From Tenrec ecaudatus (taxonomy: Eukaryota; Chordata; Mammalia; Afrosoricida; Tenrecidae), in contig NC_134546.1 in the NCBI RefSeq assembly GCF_050624435.1, positions 77,231,700 to 77,295,699 on the forward strand: a DNA stretch of 64,000 bases. The letters run 5' to 3'. This document shows, one piece after another, positions 11,000 through 23,110 of the stretch. Below the pieces are notes generated by a model, which was not told the DNA's origin, ran no database searches, and saw only the letters and a program-made list of their open reading frames with translations. The number at the start of each line of letters is the position of its first letter. The first letter of the stretch is position 1. Made by a program: the position numbers and the translations under genes.

Positions 11000-13015
11000 A
11001 GAGATTGGAAATGTATAGAAGGATGGGAGAGGGAGATACAGAAACTCGATCAACAGACTCCAGTGTCATTGTGTATTCAGGTTCAGGGATTTGGGCTGAG
11101 TTCAGGCAGAGGGTGTTCAGATAACACTTTTTTCTATCTTGAGATAAATTGAAGACTAATTGCACAAACTACTACATGTAGTGTGTCATAAGGAGTAAGG
11201 TGTTGTACATGGATGTTATAAAACAATGACTCACTCTTCAAGAGATTTTCTTAAGAAACTGGGTCCCCACAACGGGAATATATCACTTATTTGATGCGGG
11301 TGGTGATACAGATAAATGTAGGTAAGGAAAGCTATGTGAGACCAGATTGTAAGCACCATGAAGGGAAGGTTGGGATGTATGGCACAGGGCCTCAGGCCAA
11401 ACAGGCACATGATCATGATTCAAGACTCAGTGTGTGATGAGGAAGATACAGGGTTCCTAGCAGAATTGGGTCCTCCCCTATCTCATTTTTTCCCTTTTTT
11501 GTGGTCTTTAGCCCTCTTCTTGCCTCTGAAAACCAAAATTTAGATGTTTTTAGCATGACCGTCAACTCCAGAGAACAGAGGGAGGAGAATGAGGCATGGA
11601 AATAGGACACATTCTGTGGGTTCTTGTTTGTTTCTTGGGAGACCCCGAGTACATAAACTACACCCTGGGGTGCTCTCTCCTCATCAGGGGAAAACTGAGG
11701 GGAAATGTTTTAATTTTCTATTCTCTTTATTTTTTCTTGTGGATTGCATGAAGGTATACTGAGATTAGTGTTCATTCAAAAATTCATTCACTTTGTTTCA
11801 TTTCATTGACTGAAATGAAATACACACTAACTCCTGTTACAATTACATTTTCTTTCCAAACATTCTGAATTTTTCCCTGGATAAATGTTGCCTTTGTAAA
11901 CTTACAAGTTTCATTGTTCTAAGGTCATTGTATCTCCCCAGGACCATTACTCCCTTGTAGGCTTGTCAATTATTTGGCTGGAAGCTTTTCCAAGGGTTGA
12001 GTTCAGTCCCAGACCTTAAGCGACGCTGACAGCCATATTCTCAGGACTTCCACAAGTCTACCCACCAGGAAGCCTAGTTTTTGTATTTTTCTTTTCTTTG
12101 TGTGTGTGTGTATTATTTTATTTAACTTTTTGTCCCACTCTACCCAAGACCTTCTAATGCTATCTTTTCCAAATAAGTGAGTACTGATAGCAAGGCACCA
12201 TCTATTTCTTCTTGTCTTAGTGTTCAGGGGACTTGTATCCATGATCATTACAGCATTGGACAAATGGTTACATGTGTCTTCAATGATCATCACTCTGGAA
12301 AGGGAGAGCGAATTAGCTGCACTTCATGTGGTTTAATGTCCCCAGTCACTACTCTCAAAACCCAGACATAGGATATTGTCTTTGTGAGCTGTTATGTCAG
12401 TGGTTCTTGGTGTTCCCCGAACCCCAAGGTTCCTCCTCAGAGAGAGAAAAAGTTAACTCACTGATTATTTTCTTTAGTTAGATCAGATAAATGTTTAGGG
12501 ACAGATTATGAAATTGATGAAAGTGAAATGTTCCCCATGTTGGACTTTTAACTTCTCTTCTGAACAGAGCTACACTGTCAGAGGGACGGTGACAAGGGCC
12601 AGGTTGACCATGAGTATTCAGAGTGACACACTCATCTTTGTCTTTAATCTGCTCAGATTTGTCTGACACTCAGAGTAAAGCTGACATTCCTTCCCTGAGA
12701 TTTGTTTCCTCTCCTCAGGCAGCAGGAAGCACAAGGCAGACATGGGCGCTAGGAGGCACTTGAGAGTCTACTGAGGAGGGGCCATTTGGGAGATCAGATT
12801 CTGCAAAGTCTTCACTAAAGAGACAGAGACACTTTCTATCCTGGACATAATTCCCTGCAGACAGTAAGGAGGAACCCTCTGTGAGGCCCCAGGCTCCTTG
12901 GGCTGCAGATTCACACGGGGTTTGAAACCACTCCTCGCGGGTGTGGATTGAGAGATGCACTGAGTGGAGAGCCACCGTTCAGTGCTCTGCATGGGAGAGG
13001 TGCGAGTGATAGTGC
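11000..13015. other. intergenic, no gene seen
   Basis: I see no V motif, RSS or named repeat. Short frames exist on both strands but none has recognisable domains. Confidence 0.35.
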
Positions 13016-13018
13016 CCG

Positions 13019-13021
<3 letters not shown>

Positions 13022-13100
<79 letters not shown>
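13022..13100. repeat. (CT)n tract upstream of a V promoter
   Basis: Almost 40 uninterrupted CT units end about 125 bp before the octamer of the IGHV5-like gene. Frames rich in Ser-Leu or Arg-Glu over this tract are repeat translations. Polypyrimidine/polypurine tracts of this kind can adopt non-B DNA, but no function is shown here. Confidence 0.96.
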
Positions 13101-13103
<3 letters not shown>

Positions 13104-13226
13104 GCAGGATGTAACTAGGATCAGGTTCTGTCCCTCCCAGCAGTCCCAAGACCCGCACCTCCCCCTGCCTTGGGTTTCCAGGATTATAAGGCTGGAGGAG
13201 TCTGACATGGAAGGCAGGGCATAAAT

Positions 13227-13234
13227 ATGCAAAG
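13227..13234 (+). promoter_or_regulatory. IGHV promoter octamer (ATGCAAAG, 7/8)
   Basis: ATGCAAAG differs from the canonical Ig octamer ATGCAAAT at the last base. It lies 110 bp before the leader ATG at 13337, the usual place for V promoters, and an AT-rich ATAAAT directly precedes it. Confidence 0.75.
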
Positions 13235-13336
13235 TGGAAGACATCCATTTTAGACCCACAGGCTACCTCCACAGGGAAGCCCCCTCATCACCCAGTTGGT
13301 GACCACAGTGTGTTTCCTTTCCATCCTCCTTGCAAG

Positions 13337-13758
13337 ATGGGGTCTACCACCCTAGCTCTCCTCATTGCTCTTCTGCCAGGTCAGGATCGCCACAAGGTTT
13401 GAGATGAATGGAGGGGTGGGTGTGTATGTGAAGAGGGAATCTCTGATCTCTGAATCCTATCTCCACAGGTGTGTGTGCTCAGGTGCACCTGGTGCAGTTT
13501 GCGGCAGAGGTGAAGAGGCCTGGGGAGTCTTTGAGGATCTCCTGTAAGGCATCTGGGTACAGCTTTACTGGAAGCTGGATCAGCTGGATTAGTCAGAAAC
13601 CTGGAAAGGGCTTGGAATGGATAGGAATTATTTATCCTGGTAGCTCTGATACCATGTACCTGCAGTGGAGCAGGCTGAAGAACTCAGACACAGCCATGTA
13701 TTACTGTGCAAGATACACAGTGAGATAAACCCCTTCCTGAGAGGGGCAGGCAGAAACC
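13337..13758 (+). pseudogene. IGHV5-like gene with in-frame FR3 deletion
   Basis: Leader exon 13337-13379 (MGSTTLALLIALLP) ends at the donor GTCAGG. An 89-bp intron follows, and the V exon starts at 13469 after CTCCACAG. FR1 ([20 protein letters not shown]), CDR1 (GYSFTGSW), FR2 (PGKGLEWIG) and CDR2 (IIYPGSSDT) are those of IGHV5. The sequence then jumps from SDT to [20 protein letters not shown], losing about 20 codons of early FR3 without breaking the frame. Both conserved cysteines and the FR2 tryptophan remain. The V exon is 247 nt against about 305. The heptamer CACAGTG is perfect (13716-13722), but the nearest fair nonamer, GCAGAAACC at 13750-13758, is 27 bp away instead of 23. A shortened V-domain could be transcribed, but it lacks FR3 beta strands and should not fold normally. 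I treat it as a pseudogene. Confidence 0.88.
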
Positions 13759-13759
13759 C

Positions 13760-14660
13760 TCAGCCTGATGAAGCTTCAGAGCAGGAGTCTCAGAGGGATC
13801 TCTCAGTCCAGCACCAGAGGACACAGTCTACTATCTCCTCGAGTGTGAGAACATGAGTTCATGTTACAGGCCACTGACATGACAGGGAGGCATCTCCCCA
13901 CATGGGGGCACTGATGCCTCTTACTGGATTTGGTTTCCCTTAAGTGGCCCACTGTGTAACATGATTAACCGCAGGGTATAGAGCAGATGAAGTACAGTTT
14001 CGTCATGAAATTCTCAGTGCTCAGCCTTTGATGCCCTTGAAGAATGAGCAGGTGCATTGTCAAAATTGAAGAAAATCCTCAGCTCAAATTTCCTGGCCCA
14101 TTCTCACCAAGGCCATTCCCAGTATTAATAGACCTTCTTTCCTTCTTTCTAATAAGTAGTCATGATCTTTGCTTGCTTTCTAGCTTCATTCACTTGCCTG
14201 CATTCAACTTGATGTTGGAAACATTTCTGTAGAAATCTTCTGGTGGAGCGTTAATGCTGTGGCATTAGCAAACTACTCATGGGTTCCAGACCTTATTATA
14301 CCAGTCAGTTATACTCATAAGAAAATGATTGGTATAGTTTCCTGGTTAAAAGTGGCCTCCTCAGGAGGAGACTCTAAAGCCTCTTGAGATAGGACGACCT
14401 TGGTTCATGGAGAGGGTATTTTGGATTGATTGGATTCAGGCAGCAGCCAGGGAGAGGCCATGGTGTACAGGGATCTCCTACTATAAAATCACTGTAGTAT
14501 TGACCTTGATCCTTCCAGGAAATAGTTCTCCCTACTCTTGACCTCTGTGAGCACTGAGGACACATCTGTCTATTTCAGTGCAGGTGGACATAGACAGGGC
14601 AGTTAGTGTGACCCCTCACAGGACAGCTCTGGGGCTGGACTTCATGGGGCATACTGGCCA
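13760..14660. other. V 3' flank and intergenic sequence
   Basis: No gene or named repeat is recognised between the IGHV5-like RSS and the next L1 fragment. Confidence 0.35.
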
Positions 14661-14667
14661 GCATGTT

Positions 14668-14990
14668 ATTTTGTCATATCTTGCCCTATCCGGCATCTCC
14701 CTTCACCCCCTTCTCTGCTGTCTGTCTCCCAGGGAGAGGTCACATGTAGATCCTTGTAATCGGTTTCCCCTTTCAAACTCACTCACCCTCTACTCTCCCA
14801 GTATCGCCTCTCACACCCCTGGTCCTGAAGGTATCATCCATGCTGGATTCCCTGTGCTTCCAGCTCCTATATGCACCAGTGTACAACCTCTGCTCTATCT
14901 AGTCCTGCAAGGTAGAATTCGGATCATGGTAGTTGGGGGGAGGAAACATCAAGGATCTGGGGAAAGCTGTATTCTTCATCGGTACTACAG
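14668..14990 (-). mobile_element. L1 3' UTR internal fragment, antisense
   Basis: This is the reverse complement of the L1 3' UTR, beginning at TTTTGTCATATCTTGCCCTATCC. It includes the GAGGTCACATGTAGATCCTTG and GGTAGAATTCGGATCATG blocks. Both the true 3' terminus and the rest of the element are missing. It ends inside a local tandem duplication. Confidence 0.85.
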
Positions 14991-15064
14991 AGATACTTTA
15001 AGCCCAGACTCTTGAGCTGTATTCTTCATCGGTACTACAGAGATACTTTAAGCCTAGACTCTTG
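14965..15064. repeat. 50-bp tandem duplication
   Basis: Two head-to-tail copies of a 50-bp unit starting AGCTGTATTCTTCATCGGTA (14965-15014 and 15015-15064) differ at one base. The left part of the unit belongs to the L1 fragment and the right part to flanking DNA. The duplication therefore happened after the L1 piece was in place. Confidence 0.93.
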
Positions 15065-16069
15065 AGCTCTTCCAGCTCCACCACCAATTGTTTAATCATG
15101 TTAGAGCCAGGGGATGTTTTTAGCCCAGTCTTAAATGTATGGAACATATCTTTTAGATGTTTGATATCTAATGAAATGCTTCACTTAAATCCTTGCAAAT
15201 GATTTATAATTGAAGCACAAGCAAGGCTACATTACAGGAATAAGGGCTATATAAAAATTTGTAATCTTACAGTCACTATTCAACATCAATTGTGTTTGCA
15301 ATTCCACGATCTGATGTTCTAGTAATTAAACAGCCTGTAACTGTCCAGTCACTTTTACATAAAAGTTCAGTTTTTGAAGAGTTCAGGAGTGTTCTGGCAA
15401 CATCAGCAATGTTTGAAATGATTTTAAGTTTCCAAAGCAAAAATTGCCATTTTCAAGAATCTGAAAGGACATTTTTATTTTTTGGAAAGCTTCAGCAATT
15501 GGAAAGAGGTCTCCATGTCATGCTTTCAGCAACTGCTTCTTCCTGGATCACACTCTCAGCCAAGGACTCTGCCTGTAATTTCTCTGACCTGCTAAGACAG
15601 AAAGCCAATAGCCCCTCCCAAGAGCAAGTAACAACCCAGGACTCCAAACACCTCTGTGGTTGATGTGCCAGACTCTCTCCTGATCTGCTTTCTCTGTAGG
15701 GGAAAAAAGCTGTTTATCTGCACTGGTTTTGTTAGAAGCTTTGGGGGCAAAGAAAAAAAATGCATTAATGAAGCTAAATGAAGTGCATTTTACATACTTG
15801 CTTCTCATCTCATCCTTCTGTTTTAATAATGGAGGTTTTTAAGGCACTGTGAGCAATTTTAGGGAGTTACTTTGGTTTGGAATGTGTTCAGTTAGATAGG
15901 TAACATCTTACGGAAATTCGGGCTGTTCTGCAGAAGTCAATATGACCTCTGGGCTGCTCTTGGACTAAGGCATACAAAGCCTGTTCTTTCTCTTTATAAA
16001 GGGTCCATTGGGTCCTTTGATTTCCAAGATAGTTTAATGGGTTCAGGACTTAAAAGAGAAGTCCCAATT
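15065..16069. other. intergenic, no gene recognised
   Basis: A 123-codon + strand frame at 15292-15663 is the longest, but it has no domain I recognise, no splice or promoter context and ordinary composition. I do not call it a gene. Confidence 0.4.
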
Positions 16070-17263
16070 AAAAATTTCAATATCAGGGACTTCCGGGAAG
16101 ATGGCGATGGAGTGACACATACCAGAGGGACTCCGCAGAATCCAGCCCAGGAGAGTTGCTCAGAGGGAAATTCACGCCACTGGATTGCAGGAGGCACATC
16201 ATAAAGATAAGTAGGCACAGATCCACGGGGTTTGGAGGGGCTAGGGTCTTTTGGCTTACCTCAGTGGAAGCTGGCTGGGGCTCGACCCTAGCCCAGCTGC
16301 TGTGTCTGCCCAAGCCGGGACCATTTGGAGCCTATAGCAGGGCTTGGTCTCAGCGCAGCCAGTTTTCCCCTGCCTGCCTCAGAGCAGGGACAGGGCCCTT
16401 GCGGCTCCACTGGCAGGAATCAGGGTTCAGCTACATTGTTGCTTCTGTTTGTGTCTCTGCTCTATATTCCCACGCAGCCTTGGAGGGCTGCGCAGGGGCT
16501 TTTTCGGAGCAGAGCCACAGCTTGCCACGCCGCGTGGGCTGAGCAAGGACTGAACCCAGGCCCCCACAGCTCCACAGACAACGATCAAGGTTCAGCTACA
16601 CTGCGGCGTCTGCTGACATCTCTGCTCTCTGTTCCCCCACTTCTCTGGGGGCTGCTCAGCAGCTTTCTTGTGACACTTCTTGGGGCTCAGCTACGGTCTG
16701 CCACTGGGGCTTGGGGAAGGGAGTGGGCCCTTGCAGGTCCACAAGCAGGGAGTGGGACTCGGCTGCATAGTTGCTTTTGCTTCCCTCACTTCCCTGTACC
16801 CCTGCACAGTCTTGTCTCACTTTTTAATTTTTCTTGTCCTCTTGTTCCTGACCTGCTCTCTCACACTCCATTGCAGACTTACACGGCACGCCCATTGCCC
16901 TAGGGCATTTGCGCCTGGGCCAAACACAGCTAGGTGAGCTCCACCCTGCATAGATAGCCAAGGCTAGGGAAAGGCCTGCTTGATCTCCAGGGGATACACC
17001 TCAGACTTCTCACCAGGGAGTTCCTGCCTGTGTACCTGGGGACATAAGGCAGCTCTGCCAACACTTATCAATATTCAAACCAATAGCAGGGAATTTCAGC
17101 ACAGCCTCTGCAACACTGGGGCAGGCAGCCGACCTGCCATCTGGGGCACTCCCCTGATAGGGAAACCACAGGAAGATAAAATGGTAGGTTAATCCCATAG
17201 CAAAATCAGCTGTAGGCAGTTCGAAGAAGCATTGCTATAAGTCTTCCAGAGAGAGACTGGAAA

Positions 17264-17792
17264 ATGGCACCTGATCCCTCAAAAACAACTCAACGCAAAC
17301 AGCCATCGGCCCCAACGACCTCAACGAAAAAACAGGAGAAACAAAAGACAAGGGCAGAAAATGTGCTGAACATAGCAACATCACATAGAAGAAGCTAGGA
17401 AAAAACATGCAATAACATATAAAGGTTCCCACATAAGGATATGCTCAGACCTATCAGCAGAAACGATGAAAAAAAGGAGAGAGTGGAGTAACGTATTCCA
17501 AAAATTGAAGGAAAACAACGCAAATCCAAGAATAATCTACCCAGCCAAATTATCGATCAAGATCGATGGAGAAGTAAAAGTCTTCCCAGACAAGGAAAAA
17601 CTCAAAAAAAAATACATTACAACAAACCCAACCTTACAAAAGATCCTCGCCGACTCAGTATGGGCAGAACAACAACACTCACCCAGCACAAATAAGAGAC
17701 CAACACATAGAACAACCTCACCCAGAGCACAACAAAGAGAAACCATACCCCAAGATAGCAATGGCTTAAAGATTGAAAGAAGTCAAGAATGA
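17264..17792 (+). pseudogene. L1 ORF1 remnant, centre deleted
   Basis: ORF1p is the RNA-binding chaperone of L1. Here the first 44 codons (MAPDPSKTTQRKQPSAPTTS and on) run to a TAG near 17395. A separate frame, 17466-17792, carries the C-terminal domain motif NPRIIYPAKLSIKI followed by FPDKEKL. The coiled coil and RRM that should lie between are missing, since only about 100 bp separates the two parts. No functional ORF1p can be made. Confidence 0.88.
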
Positions 17793-17858
17793 TACACACA
17801 CAAAACACACACTAATGAGAAAGGAAAGTAGGAAAACTCCCAACACAAAAGGTATAAA

Positions 17859-20800
17859 ATGGCATCACAGAGTCAACACATTGAGATAATAACCCTGAAT
17901 ATCAATGTCCTGAACTCAGGCATTAAAAGACTGAGACTAGCAGAATGGCTTAGAAATACAACCCATCAATTTGCTGCCTGCAGGAGACACAGCTCAAGGC
18001 TACAGAAAAAAATAGGCTGAGAATCAAAGGCTGTAGAAGGACCTACCAAGCAAACAGCAATACAAAAAAAGCAGGGGTTGCAATCCTTATCTCAGATAAA
18101 ATTGACCTCAAAATGCAAACCATAAGAAGAGATAAGGAGGGACACTATATAATGCTCAAGGGAATCATAGACAACGAACCACTAAGCATTGTAAACATAT
18201 ATTCCCCGAATGAGAGGCCAGCTCAATACGTAAACCAAACATTCCAAAAGATTAAGAAAGAATTCACAGACTCGACAATTATAGTGGGTGACTTCAACAC
18301 ACCACTCACTGAGAAAGATAGATCACAGGGAAAGAAACTCAGCAAGGAGACTAGAGAGCTAATCTCCACAATTAGACAATTTGACCTAATAGATATCTAC
18401 AGAGCTTTTCATCCAAATATAAAAAAATTTCACATTCTTTTCAAGTTCCCATGGCACATATTCGAAGATAGATCACATGCTGGGGCATAAGGCAAATCTA
18501 CATGAATTTAAGCACATTGAAATAATACAGACCTCCCTCTCTGACCACTGTGCCATAAGACTGGAAATCAACAAAAGGAAGACAATGAAAATAAGAGCAA
18601 ATAATTGGAGGATGAATAACTCTCTAATGCAAAAGGAGTTCATACTGGTGCAGATCAGAGACGAAATCAGAAAATTTCTCGAAACCAATAAAAATGAGCA
18701 TACGGTGTACCAAAACTTATGGGACACAGCAAAGGCAGTCATCAGAGGAAGGTTCATAGCAATACAAGCACACCTAAGAAAGGAAGAGAGACTCATGATG
18801 GATACGCTTACACAAAATTTACAAAAACTAGAGCAGAGTCAGCAGGAAAACCCTACTAGTAGCAAAAGAAAAGAAATGATAAAAATCAGGGCTGAGACAA
18901 AGGAGAGGGAAAATAAAAAAAACTATGGACAAAATTAATATCGCTAAAAGTTGGTTGTTTGAAAGGATAAACAGGATCGATAGACCATTGGCAAACCTAA
19001 CCAAAGAAAGGAGGTAACAAATCCCAATATCAAGAATAAGGGATGAAAGAGGGGTCATTACAACAGACCCTAGTGAAATCAAAAGGATAGTTACACAGTA
19101 CTATGAAGGATTGTACTTCAATGAATTCAACAATTTGGAAGACATGGACAAATACCTGGAAAAACAAACCCTCCCTAGACTATCCTCGGTGAACATCAAG
19201 AATGTCAACAGACCCATAGCAATAGAAGAAATAGAAAAGGTTATCAAAGGATTACCAACAAAAAAATCCCCTGGATCAGATGGCTACGCTGGCGAATTCT
19301 ACCAAACATTCAGGGAAGAACTAATACCAATCCTACACAAACTTTTCCAGAACATAGAAAAAGATGGCAAACTCCCAAACTCCCTCTATGAAGCTAATAT
19401 AACTCTGATACCCAAACCGGGCAAGGACCCCGCAAGAATTGAGAACTACAGACCAATATCCCTAATGAACATTGATGCAAAAATCCTTAACAAAATACTA
19501 GCCAACAGAATACAAAAGTATATAAAACAAATAATTCACCATGACCAAGTGGGATTCATACCAGGGATGCAGGGATGGTTCAACATACGAAAGACCATTA
19601 GTATTATTCCTCACATTGACATGAAAAAGTATAAGAATCACATGATTATATCAATAGACGCAGAAAAAGCATTTGACAACATCCAACACCAATTCCTATT
19701 TAACACACTTGCGAAGATAGGAATGAAAGGAAAGTTCCTCAAGACAATACAAGCTATATATGAAAAACCAACAGCCAAAGTGGTAGTCAATGGAGAAAAG
19801 ACTAACACGATCACACTGAAAAAGGGGATCAGACAAGGATACCCCTTGTCCCCACTCCTATTTAATATCGTGCTGGAGGTTTTAGCTAACAGCATAAGGC
19901 AAAGAAGTGACATCAAAGGTATTCGTCTGGGGAAGGAAGAGGTACAAATATTGTTATGTGCAGATGATATGATTTTATATATGGAAAATCCCAAATTTCC
20001 ACAAGGGGAGTATTCGAAGCAATAGAGGAGTTTGGCAGAGTGGCAGGATACAAGATCAACAAACAGAAAGTCCATCGGACTGTTATACACATCGGATAAG
20101 ACCACAGAAGCAGAGATCAAAAAGGTGGTACCCTTCACAATAGCCAAACACAAATTGAAATATCTAGGGATACACCTGACTGAAAAAACAAAAGATGTAT
20201 ATAGGGAAAACTATAGAACACTATTACAGGAAACCAAGAGTGACCTCAACAAATTGAAGAATATTCCATGCTCTTGGATTGGGAGACTTAATATAGTTAA
20301 GATGTCAGTTCTGCCAAACGCACTATATAAGTATAATGCCATCCGATACAATCACCATCATCTTTCTTCAAAGAAATGGAAAAACTGATTACCAACTTCA
20401 TATGGAGAGAGAAGAAGCCCAGAATTAGCAGAGAACTCCTCAAGAAGAAGGAAACCGTGGGAGGGCTTGTTTTACCTGACTTTGGCACATATTATGCAGC
20501 CACAGTTCTCAAAACTGCATGGTATTGGTACAATGACAGATACTCAGACCAATGGAAAAGAACTGAAAACACAGAAATAAAAGCATCAGCATACACACAG
20601 CTGATCTTTGATAAGGGCCCCAAAAATATCAAATGGGAAGCCGATGCCCTCTTTAACAAGTGGTGCTGGAAAACATGGATATCCACATGCAGAAACATGA
20701 AGCAAAGACCCTTATCTCACTCCATGCACAAGAATAATCTCAAGGTGGATCACAGACCTTGAAGTTAAACCCCAAACTATTAGGGCCATCAATGAGGGAA

Positions 20801-21686
20801 TTGGGACCAACTTGAGAACTTTGGCGCAGGGAATACACAGGCTATCAGAAATAGGGAAGGACACACACACAAAGGAGGCACAAATTGACAAATGGGATAT
20901 ACTGAAGATAAAACACTTGTGTACATCTAAAGAATTCACCAAGAGAGTAATAAGAGATTCCACAGACTGGGAAAACATCTTTAGCAATGACACATCAGAC
21001 AAAGGCCTTATTACAAAATCTACAATACTCTGCCAGCTTCCAAAGAGAAAAAAACCAATAGCCCACTTGAAAGGTGGGCAAAGGACTTGAACAGAAATTT
21101 TACAGGGACAGAAATCCGAATGGCCAAGCAACATATGAGAAAATGTTCCCGATCTTTAGCCATAAGAGAAACGCATATTAAAACAACAATGAGGTACCAC
21201 CTGACACCCTCAAAGGTATCCCAATTCAAAAAATCAGAAAGCAACAAGTGTTAGAGGGGCTGTGGGGAGACAGGAACTCTCATCCACTGCTGGTGGGCCT
21301 GTAAGCATGGACAGCCACTATGGAAATCAATCTGGCGATACCTAAAACAAATGGAAATAGAGTCACCATATGACCCAGCAATCCCCCTACTGTGCATATA
21401 CCCAGAAGAAACAAGAAACAAACCAAGGCCAGACATCTGTGCTCCAATAATCATTGAGGCACAGTTCACAATTGCAAGGAGTTGGAAGCAACCCAAATTT
21501 CACTCAACTGACGTGTGGACTAAAAAACTGTGGTATATACATATAATGGAGTGCTACACATCACTAAAAAGCAGTGATGAACATATGAGGCTCATAGCGG
21601 CATGGGAAGAACTGGAGGAAATAATGCTAAGCGAAGTAAGTCAGGCACAAAAGTACAAGTACAACATGAGCCCGCTGAGGTAAGTA
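17859..21686 (+). pseudogene. L1 ORF2 (endonuclease/reverse transcriptase) remnant
   Basis: It starts MASQSQHIEIITLNIN at 17859. Endonuclease landmarks remain in pieces: a CLQET-like text near 17975, VGDFN near 18290 and SDHCAI near 18540. The reverse transcriptase block is the longest frame (19111-20025), with [34 protein letters not shown] and a catalytic box. That box reads CADD instead of the usual YADD or FADD. C-terminal pieces follow at 20032-20388, 20376-20762, 20812-21090 and 21351-21683, ending in the SEVSQAQKYKYNMSPLR-type tail. At least five frame changes and one stop separate these blocks, so no polyprotein is made. Confidence 0.93.
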
Positions 21687-23110
21687 TTAAAAAAAATTTT
21701 TAATGCAAAATTGCATAGGGGAAAAAGCTACTGTATTCAAACATTTTTGGGATGAAGAGTGTGTAGTATGGCAGAGACCAGACCAAAAGCAGGGATGCAC
21801 ATGGTAAACAATGGTGGAGGAGGTGGGGAAAGGAAAATAAAAGGATGAATATAAGGAAGAAAAGGGGAGTGAGGGCATGGAGCATCAATCCACCCAAGGG
21901 GAGAGTATTGTTTATATCTACACAGGGAAAGTGGGACCAGACATCAACCCAGTGCCACAAGGTGTGAATGCAATATCCCGTCGTGGAGTAGGGAACCAGT
22001 GGAGAGGTCTGGGAGTCTGGTCCCAGCACCAAAAATTAAGTGGATTACTGCCCCTCCCCCGAAAAGAATTTGTTTCAAAGGACGACATTGATTCTGTAGC
22101 TCCGGGAGATGGACATATCTGATCAGAGCACATAGGAGCAGATGAAGGGGCAGGAGGAGAGAGTGGAACACAGCCTGGCCCACCAGGCCATGAGGATGAT
22201 GTTCCTGAGTAGAGCAGCCAGTCCACAGAGAGAAAAACATGGCTGGCCCTACTATGAGACATGATGCCCCTCAGTGACTAAGGACGATACAGGGGACAGC
22301 ACCGGAAACACAGTGTGGGAATTGCTCCCGACCTGATCCACCACACCAAGGCAAAGCACTGGGGGAGTGCGTTGGAACAGCAAGGGAATGGAGTGGCAAG
22401 GTCCCCAGGGCATGCTGAAAGTGGATTTTGGGGTCAGGGCGTGGTGCCCCAACAGACTGGACTGGAAAATGCTCTTAAGGGCCAGCAAACAATCCTTGAA
22501 CGAACTAAAAGCTTTTCTTTTGTGAAGTGTTTTGTTTTGTTCTTTGTCAATGGTTTGTTTTTGTTGTTTTGTTGTCTGGTTGTATATTGTTGCTTTTTTT
22601 CTCTGTCTTGTTTTCTTGCGTGTTAGTGTCTCCACAGGTCTGTCTGAATACGACAGCCTGGATGAACTATCTGGAGGAAAAACAATGGGGGGTTTGGGGT
22701 GGGGGGGTAAGGAAGTGATGTTAACAAACACAGGGACAAGGGAATAACATGGGACCCAAAATGGTAGAGAGTGGGCAGTGGCAGGCCTGGTAGGGAATGA
22801 TCAAGGGTAAGGTTGCGTAGAGAAGAGGTATAGCTGTAGCCCAGGTAGGGACGGAGCATGGTAGTGGAGCAGGAGGAAAGTCAAGGGAGATGGAGGAAGG
22901 AGCAGGGAGTCAAGGGGCATTTATGGAGGTCTAGACAAAGATATGTACATGCAAACATCATATGAGGATGCGGAAATAGAGGTGGCGGAAGGACCTTGGA
23001 CCTCTACTCAAGCACTCCCTCAATGCATGAATACCTTCTTTTATTAAATTGGCACTATATGATGCTCACTCTCCCGACACAACTGCTGAAGCCAAAGTGG
23101 GTGAACAAGT

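Noticed and set aside
12768-13272. Frames with long Arg-Glu or Ser-Leu runs
   Set aside because: They are translations of the (CT)n tract in different frames.
15292-15663. 123-codon + strand frame
   Set aside because: No recognisable domain, no gene signals and no second exon; not enough to call a gene.
16156-16937. Open frames up to 192 codons upstream of L1 ORF1
   Set aside because: They lie in the GC-rich L1 5' UTR, overlap each other and have no known domain.
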